From Saxidomus purpurata (taxonomy: Eukaryota; Mollusca; Bivalvia; Venerida; Veneridae), in the NCBI GenBank assembly GCA_022818135.1, contig JAFMSR010000006.1:38549538-38613537 (forward strand): 64,000 nucleotides of DNA. Reading direction: 5' to 3'. Made by a program: the position numbers and the translations under genes. Under the pieces are notes generated by a model. The model was not told where the DNA came from and did no database searches. It worked only from the letters and a program-made list of their open reading frames with translations. This document shows, piece by piece, positions 1 to 12,219 of the stretch (within the stretch, counting starts at the first letter, position 1; every line of letters begins with the position of its first letter).

Positions 1-462
1 TCTAACATGTTCATGAGTTGTGGATAAGGAAATCCCACCCGAGGGTTGAGATTCATCCAAAAACGAGGCTCTGCCGAGTTTTTTGGACGTATCTCAACCC
101 GAGGGTGGGATTTCCTTATCCACAACTCAATGGACATGGTAGATTTATTTTCTCACCGTTTAAATCGTATTTTCACACAAGTAAGAAGGAATAAGCGCAA
201 ATACAGGTTGGGGTGAAAAATGAAAATCAACTTTTTCTCGAATTTTACTTCAAAACTGCTATAGATGGATAGAAAATGATCTAACTAAGAAAATGAATAC
301 CAACAACCCTATGTTTATTCAAAAATAACAGTTTTACAGTCATTTTTCGATTTTTATGTCTGCTTACAATTAACGTAAAAATAGTCCGGCACAGCCTCGT
401 TTTTGGACGTATCTCAACCCTCGGGTGGGATTTCCTTATCCACAACTCATGAACATGTTAGA
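1..462. repeat. Inverted-repeat (MITE-like/fold-back) element
   Basis: The first ~60 bases (TCTAACATGTTCATGAGTTG...) reappear as their reverse complement at about 405-462, ending in GAACATGTTAGA. A third partial copy of the same arm lies at about 88-145, so bases 1-145 alone can fold into a hairpin. No coding frame is seen. The target duplication cannot be checked because the left end coincides with the window edge. Confidence 0.75.
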
Positions 463-1369
463 TTCACTTTATCTCACATGGGTAAATGCGCGGAAATATG
501 TATCTCATAGGTGAGAAAACAGATTCCTAGCCGGGATCTCAATTATTTGTATTTATCGTCCTCTGTTTCAACCTATGTATCTTCTGCTCTCTTTGTCTCT
601 CACTCTTCTGCGACTTCTCTTTTTCACAGTCACGTTTTACAAATTATTTGATGAAATAACACACAAACGGAAAACAGTTTTAATTACACGCTACATTTAC
701 AAAAGTTTAATGATTATATGATATGAAAGTAATTTGGCACTTACCTTGTAAAATTAAAGTAAAAGTAATTCCCTGGCTGTGCCATTATCCAAATAGCTGC
801 AAAACATCAAGTTGGATCAGTTCCAGGATGATAACAGTATGGCTCAAACATGTACACGAGTATACGGGTTGTGCATTAAGGATTTTAGTTGACTTGCTAG
901 AAAAATTTGGAAATGTAATTTTCCTTCCTCATAATGCCAGGTTTGGTGCACTCCTGTTTGCAAGTACGTGTATCAAGCATAGGTAACATCATATCTGCCT
1001 TTGCTATTACACATGGCCCTTTGAAAAGGAGATTTCTTATTCGTGGGTCGGTTGATTATAATCATTCGGTGCTAGTAAAGGGCCTTCTGCTGAGTTGTCA
1101 GGATAGGTTTGAACTCGCAGCATTTATGACTTGTATTTTCGAAAACTTATGAAAACCTTTTAAAACAGCTTCTGTGAGACAACACTTAAGAAATAGTAGG
1201 CTGGTAGAGTATTTTGCCATAAATATATAGGTAATAATTGAGTATTTGAGAACTTGCTTGTTCCATCCTTTAAAATATTGGAGTTTTCGGAAGTTACGTA
1301 TGAAAAATGAGTCCAGTGACTGTTTGATATTTTCACTGCGTGTACGTAAACGATCACTTTACTCAGTAA
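463..1369. other. Intergenic, nothing recognised
   Basis: AT-rich sequence. The open frames here (for example at 723-986 and 934-1152) are short and show no recognisable domain, splice context or repeat structure. Confidence 0.5.
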
Positions 1370-1935
1370 TACCCATTCCTAGAAGCGGCATCACCTTTTC
1401 ACGTTATAGTGGCATTATTCAAGAGCGCATACTGAAAACTCTAAGTCGAACACATCCCATTTTTATTCAATTATTCAGTTTCAGATGTCAAAAATAGTAA
1501 ATTGTCAAAATTAAAAAACTTTCACCGTCTAGTTTTTTGTGTTGTTATGTAATGCCAAAATTCATGGAGCAGAAAAATGACGTTTCTGACCATTTTCTGT
1601 ACGTTTTCGACGATAATGTAATATTTTCTTATATAAAATGTAATAGGTTGCACACCGATTGAAATAATTTTTTTCAAGTATTATAGCAAACATTGAAAAT
1701 TAAAAGTCGGTCCACAAATGACAAAATAACATAACAATAACCACATGACGGTATGCTTCCGGTACGCTGTCGCCAGATGATGTTGTTAAATGACGTCATG
1801 TGATGTCACGTAAATAAAAACGTTACCATGCAATGCAGATGGGCATGATATTCGCATGTACCAAATTTCAAACAAATGTGACAACTTTTAATTTTACAGA
1901 CGAAAGGTACTGACCTACCTTAAAGGGTTCGGTAC
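1370..1935 (+). repeat. Dispersed repeat, copy 1 (reverse complement of the right end of the window)
   Basis: This block matches, with divergence, the reverse complement of about 63425-64000. Shared landmarks in order are a TTTTCACGTTA...CATTATTCAAGAGCGC stretch, a CTAAGTCGAACACA stretch, the TTTCACCGTCTAGTTTTTT segment, a GACGTCA-rich stretch and a final GGTACTGACC segment. No reading frame is conserved between the copies, so it is probably a non-coding interspersed element; its family is not recognised. Confidence 0.7.
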
Positions 1936-2930
1936 GTTTTGGGCCGATGTTTGGCCCGTGCTTGTTACTCAATGAAATTTACAAATATCATTGCGTTATC
2001 ATTTTCACGAAGAACATTGAAAAAATTACGTACTTACCTTTAAAAATGAAAAAAAACTTGGAAAATAGAAAACGGGACATAAAGAAACGTAAGACAAGAA
2101 AATAGAAATCAAACAGAATGTTGTTATACGATAACATCGTTAGGTTGAATAACAGCAGTCTTTCAACATGGCTAGAATCTGTAAATATCGACGTATGTAG
2201 AGATTTTTTTATCTTTTCTTTTCTTCAATACCTTTCGTAGTTTTATACAGCCACAGTTTCCATTACATTTTGGCGTGAATTTCGACGCAAGTTTCATTTC
2301 TTTTACTTACTAAATACGCATGTTAGGATAGAATATGAAGACAGTGCGCCAAACCCAGAATTATTGTGTTTGTGCAAGCATAAGTTCGATCGGAAGCTAT
2401 ACATGTATATAAAACGGTGAAAGCAGGCGCTTAAATATTTATCATTTATATGCAAAAAGTAAATACCTGATTTTCTACTATTTTAGCGTCATTGCAAAGC
2501 TGTTTATCTATAAATAATGTTTACAAATTTATTTATCTACGTCGGCTTACTTTACGTAAAGAGGTTTCTATGTTTCTAATTCAATTCGTTTGCCTACAGG
2601 ACGAGCTCGATCCTCATGCAAACTGTCGCAGACGATATTTTCATCAGATAAAAATTCAGGTTCGTATCAAACGCAGTGCTCTCGTTACTGACGATATGAA
2701 ACGACGGGAACTTTGTTTTACAAACACCAATCATTTGCAAAATATTACTTATTGACTTGATTTTACAAGTCCCGCATGTAACGGCATCGTACTGTCTTAA
2801 ATAAAAGAACCCAGCGTCCAAATTTCACGAAAGAAGAATAATTGAAAATATTAGATAGACTTATTCGGACCTTTTATTTCTGGTAGTTCGTAGTAATGAG
2901 TTTTTTTAATATAAACTTTATTGTTAATAA
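1936..2930. other. Intergenic, nothing recognised
   Basis: AT-rich. The open frames at 2492-2755 (+) and 2594-2821 (-) overlap each other and have no recognisable motif. Confidence 0.5.
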
Positions 2931-3520
2931 TCACACCGTATTACCCGCTGCAGTGATGACAGATTACTGACTGGATGACAGACTTCGAGAATTTTTGTCG
3001 ACCAACAGGCAGGTAAGATATCTGGCTGTGATAACGTTCTAATGAAAGCAATGACATTTTCGTATAAACGAACATGTTGTCCAATAAATGAAGGTGTTTT
3101 TAGGTCGTTTTGGACTCGATTTTCCAATTATTAACATATTTATGACGAGTTAAATATCACATCTTTGATCCAGAACGTGAAAATGTTTGTTTTCGCTTCA
3201 AAATATCTTTTAATTGAAAGAATTCGAGTAATTTTTTGTGTTATACACGAATACATTCATCCCTCATGTACACCAAATATAAGCCGCACACGTCTTTTCT
3301 GGAAGAAGTTACAGGCTTCCAAACTAGTCCGGGTAGAGAAAAATTGCTGCCTTGATGGGCAGAAACGTTTTTTGAAGGCTGTATTGTATGACAGAAACGC
3401 TCAGAGATCGGCTAACAATTTGACAGAAAAATGAAATCGCTCTTTCACTGATTTCTCTAATTTTTACATACTTTGATATGTCAGTAATCTGTCATCACTG
3501 CAGCGGGTAATACGGTGTGA
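2931..3520. mobile_element. MITE with 41-bp terminal inverted repeats and TAA duplication
   Basis: The left end (TCACACCGTATTACCCGCTG..., 2931-2971) is the reverse complement of 3480-3520 over about 41 bp, essentially without mismatch. TAA immediately precedes the left end and follows the right end. A 3-bp TAA/TTA duplication is characteristic of PIF/Harbinger-type DNA transposons, so this ~590-bp non-coding element is probably a Harbinger-type MITE. The 89-codon open frame inside (3165-3434) has no transposase motif. Confidence 0.8.
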
Positions 3521-4300
3521 TAATACGCCGAATAATGCGGTACTATTTATAAGTCGTGATGAACATTAAAAATTTGCAAACCCGGCGTCGACCAATCATT
3601 TGCTGTTGCCACGGATCTGCATAATTTTATGTAGTTCAATCTGTAATGACGTGCAATAATAAGTAGGCCCAAACATAGCTATTCTTATTTTGCCATTAAG
3701 AGAAAAAAATGTTAAGTTATATTGTAAGCTTGGCCATTATCCTTCGCACATTTCTTGATACAGTATGTGTTTTAGTATACAAGTGCATATCACGATACGC
3801 TACTTTCGGTTTCATCTCATATGTTGTATATTTCTGGAAACAGTGAAAGTAGAAATTCCAGAGATCACGTGCAGGAGCCACCCTGTCTACACACCTGCGC
3901 ATGAATTTCTTCTTTTTTTTTTTTTTTTGCTTATGAGTGGTCGATTTTAGGCATTCTGCTTTATGTCTATGAAAAAGTATTTGCACGCGGTCAAAACATA
4001 ATCTCTCAGGGGTCTGTCAACGAACGAGGGTAAAACAAACAAACCTTGTAAAATCGTGTCAAAGGTCATTTTCAAGGTTGTCTAAAAGTGTCAGCATTTG
4101 CCTCAGACGTCTGAGTTTTCAATTTTCAGGAGCTGTTGGCATAGCCTTTAAATTATACAGACAAAATGTGTTGCATACGGTTACTTCTATATATATACAA
4201 AAAAATGTGCCGGAAAAAAGTTAAATATATGAAAAGATAAAAACACATGGATATATACATTTTGTATATATACAAACAAAAATATAGACAACAAACAACA
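3521..4300. other. Intergenic, nothing recognised
   Basis: AT-rich spacer with a T-run at about 3911-3929. No supported gene. Confidence 0.5.
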
Positions 4301-4352
4301 TGTGAACCAGAATTGGTTTCCTTGAGTTCTTTTGGAGCCATGCCTCAACATC
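4301..4352 (+). repeat. Short dispersed repeat, plus-orientation copy
   Basis: The segment around ACCAGAATTGGTTTCCTTGA...CATGCCTCAACATC recurs in inverse orientation at about 7803-7857 with ~85-90% identity. The core ACCAGAATTGGT is itself palindromic. The pair could be ends of one 3.5-kb element or two independent copies; no duplication or coding content decides this. Confidence 0.5.
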
Positions 4353-5254
4353 TGATTTTTTTGCTTCTTATTGCAAGCCCGAAAGGTATAGTTTATCTTT
4401 TCGCTCTTTCATCAACATTGACATCACAGTATTTAGATTTAAGAAGCAGTTGAAACCGGAATGTAAATTCATTTTGAGTCAGCAAATTAAAGAATACTTG
4501 CTGTTTTATTTTTTTTTAGTTAAGAATAAAAAACTAGGGATGAAGAGGAGAAAAACAAGCAGATAACTCTCCGAAATTAGGGTACTCTCGATTATAAAAA
4601 TTACCTCCCATGGTGACCTCATTGTGAGCTTAGACTAGTTTTAGAAGTAAACAAAAAATGAGGAACCGGAGTTGGTTTTAGTTTGTTTCTTATATCCGTA
4701 GTTTGTTATCTATATATATAAGATTTTCATATAAAATTAAGAAGGAAATTAACTCTGATAAAGAAAATTGTGACTTATTGCCACAATTTCGCTATATCCG
4801 GAGTCCTTATAATTATACTGTAAGATATATGGTTATAACCAATGCATACAGGTAGATTATACGGACCGTGAAGATTTTATTATGTTTCGTCACTATCACT
4901 ATCACTATTTAATAGGTTACGTCACTATCACTATTTAATGTGTTACATCACTATCACATTATGCTAAATGTACTTGTACATGGCGTAATTACGTTGTCGT
5001 TCTATGGTTGTCTACACACTCAAAATGCACGCAATGTAAAAAGGCAGGTACAGTAAAACCCAGTATATTACGAATTCCTTAGGACCATTTCAATTTGTTA
5101 CTTATACAAATGTATTCAGAGTGTGTTATATCATACACTATTAGCAGTTTTAAATTGAATAAAGAAGGAAATAAATCAGAAACAGAAAACATGTTCATTA
5201 GTGGCGTTTACAGTATATATAAACTTCTACTATATGTCTTTTTTTAGCTTTTTT
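4353..5254. other. Intergenic with a short CACTAT-rich tandem stretch
   Basis: At about 4889-4965 the motif GTCACTATCACTATTTAAT is repeated three times with variation. Otherwise AT-rich sequence without recognisable content. Confidence 0.45.
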
Positions 5255-5640
5255 TCACCCGCCACGTAGCGGGAGGAGGATGTAGGAAGAGTCTACATTT
5301 TAACATTTTCTGTCCGCTTCAGAGCACCTTATCTTCTTGAAGGGGTTTGATGAAACTCATGGCAGATGTTCACCGCACCAAGACGATGTGCAGAACTCAC
5401 GAGCCGGTAACACTGGCTCAAGGTTAAGGTCACAACTTAGGATCAAACGTTTAAGTTTTGAAATTCGTATCCGCCCCATATTTCCTTAAACCTTTGAAAA
5501 ATATAGGATAAACCTTGGTCACGTATTCACCATCTCAAAACAACGAGCAAAACCCATGATATATCCGGTCTGACTTGCACTTATGACCTTCAATCGGTGA
5601 GAAGTTACTGGTATTTAAGTAAGCAACTGTAACCATGGAC
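5255..5640. other. GC-richer block, possible interspersed repeat
   Basis: The block opens with a small hairpin (CCCGCCACGTAGCGGG) and is GC-richer than its surroundings. It has no open frame and no second copy inside this window, so its status as a repeat is only a suspicion from its composition. Confidence 0.25.
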
Positions 5641-6784
5641 CACGGAGTGTCCAGTTAAATTTACAGACAACATAAGAATATAAAACTCTTACGCTGCTCA
5701 TACATCACTCTAATGGACATACTGTACAGTATGGTTATAAGCGTATAATTATAATACTGGTACCCCTTTTCTGGAGAAACTATCCCTACCATTACGTCGG
5801 GTACCAGACTAGTATGACAGACGAAAACGAAGTGAGTTTGTAAACAGGTATTTATTGTTTTAGTAAATGTATTATAATTCACATTTAACATATTAACTAA
5901 TATATTCGCTAAAAGAAAAAGCCAGGGGGTTGAGGCGTGGGCATGTCAGTTTTGGAGGGGATGGGGAGACATCAGCTCCCAAGGTGTGACTTGAGACACG
6001 GGGGGACTGGGGATGACCCCGTTCTCGGGATACGATTTACATCCCGGGACAATCTTGTTTATACAACGGCTTAACAACATTTTGGTCAAATTGGCTCAAA
6101 CCCTGTCAAACATTGCATTGTCAGATGTTCAGCAAGCTGATTCATATGGCACCGTCTACATGGGTCAGCTCAAGTTGAACTAACCTCGTCCCAGGGGAAT
6201 CACCCAAGGTCAGATCAGGTTGACGCAAGTGGTTGAGGACACTTAATGCCAGATCAAACACAACCCAATGCCTTCTCTTAAGGATATGATATCCAGTCCA
6301 TGGTACCACCAGACCACCGGAGGGGGGAGGGGCAGGGGTATGGGCTGGGGTGGCAGTCAAAAGAAGTTCACCCGGCCCCTAGTATTTATCAGGGGGAGGA
6401 CACAAAAGCTTCTGTTGATTAGGGGAAGTACATCCCAGCCCCTATTAATCAAGGGGAGCACACCCCATATTCCTATTAAAGAGTACATCCCAGTTCCTTT
6501 TAATCAGGAGGAGCACATTATATTTCTCGATTACGTGCCAATTACGATAGGGACCTTTTATGCTTGGCGCGGCATATATATATCATCCTGTATGAGATAT
6601 ATCTCCTTACATCTAAATTTTACGTACAGCCTTTAGTTTGTGTCCACACACAAAAATAGCTCAACACGACGGAAGGAATATTTACAGGATTGTCTGGGTA
6701 CCTGAATGACTGTTGTCATTATCAGAATTGTTTATTATGTCCGAATATAAACGACTATTTATTTTAACGAATAGAAAGTTGGCC
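5641..6784. other. Intergenic, nothing recognised
   Basis: Contains a degenerate set of short repeats around 6375-6510 (variants of CATCCCAGCCCCTATTAATCAGGGG). The 122-codon frame at 6268-6636 runs through these repeats and is not a credible gene. Confidence 0.45.
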
Positions 6785-7085
6785 GTATTATATGAAGAAT
6801 AGCAGTCTATTACTGGCCCTTCCCTGGGACCATGTTAACGAATTATATCTCTTTATGTGAGAACATTGGCAGTTTCTTATAGAGGATTGCAGTCTAGTAC
6901 TGGTTCTTCTCTGGGACCATGTTTAGGAAACCATGTCTGTTTATGTGAGAACATTGGCAGTTTCTAATAGAGGATTGCAGTCTGGTACTGTTCCTTCCCT
7001 TGGGCCACATCTAGGAAACGATGTCTCTTTATGTCAGAAAAATGGCAGTTTCTGTTAAAGAATAGGGGTCTAGTACTATGTATTT
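6785..7085 (+). repeat. Minisatellite, ~93-bp unit, about three copies
   Basis: Three consecutive units share GATTGCAGTCTAGTACTGG, CTGGGACCATG, TCTTTATGTGAGAACATTGG and CAGTTTCT in the same order, with about 80-85% identity. Confidence 0.8.
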
Positions 7086-9466
7086 CCTGTGATCAAGTTG
7101 TAGAAGCTTTCTTCATAATCAAACTTAAATGAATTCGTATAAACTAAAGACAAGCACTGCAAGCAAATGTAGACACTCATCTGATTTTTTCTTTGTCTCT
7201 GTGAATCTAAATGTTGTCCTACTCATCGTACAATGATATAAAATAATAAAAATAGCTATCATACTTCAAGAGAAAAGAGGCCATTAACACGAAACATAAC
7301 CACAGAAGTACAATCAAAGGACTGAAAGTGCTGGAGGGTCGATTGTCTCTGAACAACACAGACTGTACACATACATGTGTAAATATCAGGACAACCCATG
7401 CATGAGTGAAGTTATCAACTAACTGGAGACACAAAGGTCCACAGAGTTTGACCTTTTACCATATGTGTAAACTTTACTTTTGATAGGAACCCATGTGCTT
7501 ACCTTTTGCATTCAGTGACTACATGTATGTTCAACTACCCTATAAAGTATCATAGCTGTGAATGGTAACTGAGAAGTGGATTTTTACAAACCTGAACTGA
7601 AAATTCAAAGTTTGCACAACTTTTAAAGTCATTCAAAAGTTATTTAAATTCCTATCATAAATTGTAAGCAAAAACTGAACAATGAGCAAGATCAAAGAAG
7701 ACACAGAGTAAATTAATAACTGAACAAGAAAAACAGTGATACAAAGTATCACAGCGGGCCCACAAACAAAACTGACATGTTAATATTCTAGAAACTGGTG
7801 ATGATTGATGTTGAGGCATGACCCCAAAAGAACCCAAAGAAACCAATTCTGGTTGTACAAGCAAAACCTGACACGACTACTGACTGAACTTTACTGTTAT
7901 CGAATAATATATATACAGTATGTCTTATTAACATTATCCTTATAAGTTTGACATGAATGAAGTTTTCTATGATTATTTGCTGTAAAGCTCTATTATTCGA
8001 CGCGCGTTCCTCCAGGAAGATTGATTATTTTTACAATCACCGGAAGCATCGACTTCACTTTGGACAGGCACTAGTTTGGACTCACTCTTTAAAGATTATA
8101 CGGAACGGCCTCTCTTTCGGAAAGCCATCATGTTTAAATAAATTAACTTCCGGAACGGTATGTGAATTCACTTAACGTCGTGCATAATACTTTTGCGCCT
8201 TTTTACAAGTAAAACTGTGACAACAATTTGATTGTTTTGCACTGTGAACATTGATCGTATCTCATCTTTATTGTACGTCATATATAACAAAGTATAATAA
8301 TATTTTCTCTTCTACAACCTTTTGCAAAAAATTGACTTCGATTACCTATGGATTTTATTTGATAATTTGATTAAACTACTATGTGGTGGCAATATATCAA
8401 AATTTCAGGTGGGGTCACCGGACAAAATTCTTCGCAAAACGGCAAAATATATCAAGAGTACCTTCCAAAATACGACGTTATTTACGTCAAAATTGTCGCA
8501 ATAGTCGGCATACTGACTATAAATGCACTCATTATGTAATAAACATGCAACCAACATTTGTGTATACTTGTAATATAAAAAATGAAACTTGAATCTTCAA
8601 AATCTGTTCATAAATACCACCGGTACGAATGTTTGTATATAAACGCCCACATAAATTGGGTAGACTGCTTGACGACGTCATGACGTCAACGTCGCGTAAG
8701 CGTGTTCTTATCAAATAGCATCACATTAAAGTACATACATCGTAGACTGCATATGCAAAATATGACCGTTTTCTAAGGAGGTTGAAATATTCAGCCGTAA
8801 GGTGTGGAACTACCTTAAATGGATTTCGAACTCGCGTCCGCCGCAGTATGTCAGCGCATTTCAATTTCCAGCATCTCTACCAACCGATCTATGTCCTCCG
8901 ACTTTAGAGCTATATGTAAAAAACGAGTTCTTATAAATTTTATGTCCAAGTCGTTCGTTCGCGCATTAATAGTATTTACGATTAATTACACATTTAAAGA
9001 ACAATAACGAAATAATATTATTCTATTCTGAAATGTTTTTAAATTATTTAGATTTATTACTATATAATTTTGAAAACAGAAATCGCTATAATGCCTAACA
9101 ACTGTTTATATGGAACTACTTGTTTGTATGTTGTGCGTTCGGCCGTAAGGCCGATATACTCTGTTAACATTGGCTCGATTTTAACAATCAGAGCTGCGAT
9201 GGCTTTGATACATCAGGTGAAAACTGGACCTAAAGACAGAAAAAAATTAACCAATAAGCAATTCCAAATTCAATGCCAGCGCCAACGATGCTCAGGTGAT
9301 GACAATAGCTCACTGATTGTTTTACTTTTTCTTTAAATATCAGATGAGCTAAAATGTCTACCTCTTTCAAAAGAGACACGCCTCCCATGCTCAAGTGATG
9401 ACACTAGATCAATGCATTTTCATTCAAAACAAAATCAGATGAACTAAATATGTTACATGTACTCAA
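7086..9466. other. Intergenic; holds the inverted partner of the 4.3-kb repeat
   Basis: The only recognised item is the copy at about 7803-7857 that is inverse to 4301-4352. Other open frames (7219-7434, 7957-8175, 9070-9336) are short and motif-free. Confidence 0.45.
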
Positions 9467-9646
9467 AATTAACGCGAAACTTGTAAGGGGGTTACTACTG
9501 AAAATGACATGTCTCTTGTCAGGGGGTTACTTCTGAAAATTGACGTGTCTCTTGTCAGGACGTAACCACTAAAAATTGACGTGACTCTTGTTAGGGGCGT
9601 TACTCAAAATTAACGTGTACCTTGTCAGGGGGTTACTCAACATTAA
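9467..9646 (+). repeat. Minisatellite, ~40-bp unit, about five copies
   Basis: Units contain AAAATTGACGTGTCTCTTGTCAGGGGGTTACT with variation, in head-to-tail order. Confidence 0.8.
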
Positions 9647-10214
9647 CAACACTCTCATTGAACACATTAGATACACAGGGCACTAGTATTTCTTTACAAA
9701 ATAATGCAATTTCACCAGAATATCTAAAGATTCGGAAACACCCATTTGATGGTTAAAAGTAACCAGGTGGTATTTTCAGGCTTTTGTAAGGGAAACAACT
9801 GTGTTATTATTTATTTGATAAGTCTCATGATTACTTCTGTTTGTCTGTTGTGTAATTGGACAGTGAAATCAAGCGTCAGATTTCCCAGCAAAACTTGTCA
9901 CGTGAGTTCTTTCTCTCTGTGTTACCAGTTTGGCCATCCAGTATGCAGGGTGCACATCTTCTAAGCAATTTGTAATTGCAGTCCAATACACGTGTTGGCA
10001 TCATTGTGATGTGCTCATTCTGTTGTTGATAGAATTTTAAATTTCAACTTATTCTTGTATTTTATCATATTAAATACCATTTTGGATAAATTCAGGCATT
10101 TGTGTAAACTGTTTGTTACTCGTTCAAGTTAAAGGCCACCGGACACGATATTAACGAAAAATATGAACATTATGTTCATGTGCTTTAGAGGAAGTTTTCA
10201 GAGAACAGATAGCA

Positions 10215-10333
10215 TATATGGAAGGCAATCACCGCCATAAGTCTATGGGTCTAGATGACATTCTTATTTATGAACACTACATGCTCATTTGTCTTCTTTC
10301 TTACATCTTACATGCATGTGACATCTCAAGTGT
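10215..10333 (+). repeat. Left flank of the palindromic element: interspersed host repeat
   Basis: This segment, together with 16731-16890 on the other side of the palindromic element, corresponds to the reverse complement of about 18870-19080. The palindromic element therefore landed inside a member of a repeat family that has a second, uninterrupted member in this window. The stretch 9647-10214 before it shows nothing recognisable. Confidence 0.7.
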
Positions 10334-10339
10334 CATTCT
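10334..10339. repeat. 6-bp target-site duplication CATTCT (left)
   Basis: CATTCT sits directly before the left end of the palindromic element and is repeated exactly at 16731-16736 directly after its right end. A 6-bp duplication is the length made by Polinton/Maverick integrases. Confidence 0.9.
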
Positions 10340-10450
10340 AGTAGTATAAAATGGGGGGTCCCCCCCCGAAAATATTGCTCATACCCGAAACTTTTGCTCA
10401 TACCAACATATGTGCTCATATGGTCTAAGGGAAATAATTGTGACAGTCAT
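10340..10450 (+). repeat. Palindrome terminus with G/C hairpin and TGCTCATA repeats
   Basis: The terminus starts AGTAGTATAAAATGG, followed by a GGGGGGTCCCCCC hairpin and three to four spaced copies of TGCTCATA(C/T). The mirror copy is 16620-16730. Iterated short motifs next to the end also occur in the 14-kb Polinton, with a different sequence. They are candidate integrase or replication-initiation sites; the function is inferred. Confidence 0.6.
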
Positions 10451-10726
10451 TCGAGTTTTATGTTGACAAGAGTTCTCCTTTTGAATGAGCTGAATTAACC
10501 AATGAGGAGTGAAACAATGACGCGATTGAATCCGACTCGATAAAAAGAGCAGACTTTTCAGGTTATAACGACCGGTTCGGAGACCATATCATCGCTTTTG
10601 CGTCCGCCATTCAATTAGCACTTAATGTCCGGTGTGTAAATCTTACATGCATGAGTCGGTTTTCTATAGGATGTGTAGCAGAGCAAAGGTCACATAATAT
10701 ATCTCTACAGGGGTATAGTAGGAATT

Positions 10727-10923
10727 CACTATTATATATATCAACATAATAAGCCACACGAAGTGACAAGATGAGTCATTCAGGAGGTATGATGGGGTAT
10801 TGAGGAGGCATGAGGAGGTAATGAGGAGGTAATGAGGAGGTATGATGAGGTATTGAGGAGGTACGAGGAGGTTATGAGGAGGGTCACTTCTTGTGGCTTA
10901 TAGTGTTGATATATATGATAGTG
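10727..10923. repeat. Nested inverted repeat around a GAGG minisatellite (left arm)
   Basis: CACTATTATATATATCAACA...AAGCCACACGAAGTGAC (about 10727-10770) is inverted at about 10883-10923. Between them lies a minisatellite of about ten GAGGAGGTAATGA/GAGGTATGA-type units. The same nested structure is mirrored at about 16147-16343 in the other arm. Confidence 0.75.
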
Positions 10924-10977
10924 ATTTGGTACAGACGGCGAGGTCAGTTGCTAATAAAGCGAGACCGTTATCTCACT

Positions 10978-11346
10978 ATGGAGAGTAACGACAAGAACAT
11001 CATATTTCATTGTAGGAAATGTGGTTACGTTTTTTTGCTTTGGAGAAACCTATTACACCACTTCAGAGTATGGCATACGTGCGAGTATTATTCAAATATC
11101 TGTGTATGCTGCGACTGCGTGTTTGAATACCGTAAGGCATTTCTCAAGCATGTGAAAATGAAAGCCTCGGAGGTAGTGAGGAGAAACAGACCAATGCAAA
11201 CGGATTCTAACCTTTTAGGGATATCTAAGGGAGGTAAAAGTCGTTTGGTTCGGTCTCCTGAATGTTTGCGGCTATATGCGTCAAAATGTTTTATTCGATT
11301 TCTATCTATATGGCACTGGTTTCTGCAAATGAGACATGTATGTTGA
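10978..11346 (+). CDS. Two-zinc-finger protein of the palindromic element (left-arm copy)
   Basis: The frame is open from 10891, but the ATG at 10978 is the better start because it immediately precedes the zinc-finger region and leaves out a run translated from the AT-rich repeat. The 122-residue product has one good C2H2-like finger (C12, C15, H27 or H28, H33) and a second, incomplete one beginning about 10 residues later (C-x2-C plus one histidine). The C-terminal half is basic with no further motif. It points toward the palindrome centre and converges with the next gene. A DNA- or RNA-binding role is likely from the fingers alone. The mirror copy differs by two residues (Y to N after the second finger and R to W near the end), showing that both copies are independent DNA. 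Function unknown. Confidence 0.55.
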   Translation: MESNDKNIIFHCRKCGYVFLLWRNLLHHFRVWHTCEYYSNICVCCDCVFEYRKAFLKHVKMKASEVVRRNRPMQTDSNLLGISKGGKSRLVRSPECLRLYASKCFIRFLSIWHWFLQMRHVC

Positions 11347-12219
11347 TATTTCGGATTATTTCATCTCAAATTTGGGGTATGCCGTCGAAATCATACAAGT
11401 AATACTGGACTTTAATGAGCACCCCAATGACCAATAAATGGAACCTACCCATTGTAAAATTCCAAATGAAACACTTATAAAAAGATAGGACGGTTTATTC
11501 AAGCGTATAATGCAATGAAAATAAAACAAACTTTTGCGTATATTTCTCAACATACATGTAGATTAATAAAATATTTTAAAAAAAGTTGATAACTAATATA
11601 TTTCGAAAGGACATCAACTGTATACTTATAAAAACCACAAACAGGTATTAAATAACAAGCGAGATTGTCATGGTGACACGATTAAATTACATTTTTTTTG
11701 AAAGAACTCCAAGCACACACTGCGACCCGTAAACCGCATGCCTTTTCTTTGAATAGCGTTAATTTTAGTGGAGTGAGCGTTGTAGGAAAGCATTATTTTA
11801 ATCTTACGTATATTTTAAATGAATAGTTTTAGATAAAAGCTTATTACTTGATTTAAACTCTTGCTTGTTGCTAGACGTTTTTATATACCCTTAGTTAAAT
11901 GGTAAACACCACCTATTGGAAAAATGACCGAGAAAAGGAAGTCACAAAGCAACATCTGTGTTTATTAGCTACATTTATTTTTTTCTTCTAAATTATCTAC
12001 ATTTCTTTAATATAAAAGCGTGAGTTTTAATAAAACAGACACAAGTTTTGCTCTTTCCAGATGGAACAAATAAATGAAGTCAGTCAATTCGTTGATAGAA
12101 ATGTCACAGATCATAAAGGCTTTTTTTATACAAAAGACACGCAGCTCACTTTAGCTTCGACAATATCGTTTTACTATTAGCCGAACAAGTTTGACAGTCC
12201 TGTTATACATGTATCACTC

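Noticed and set aside
6268..6636. 122-codon plus-strand frame
   Set aside because: Runs through degenerate CCCAGCCCCTATTAATCAGGGG repeats; repetitive composition explains the open frame.
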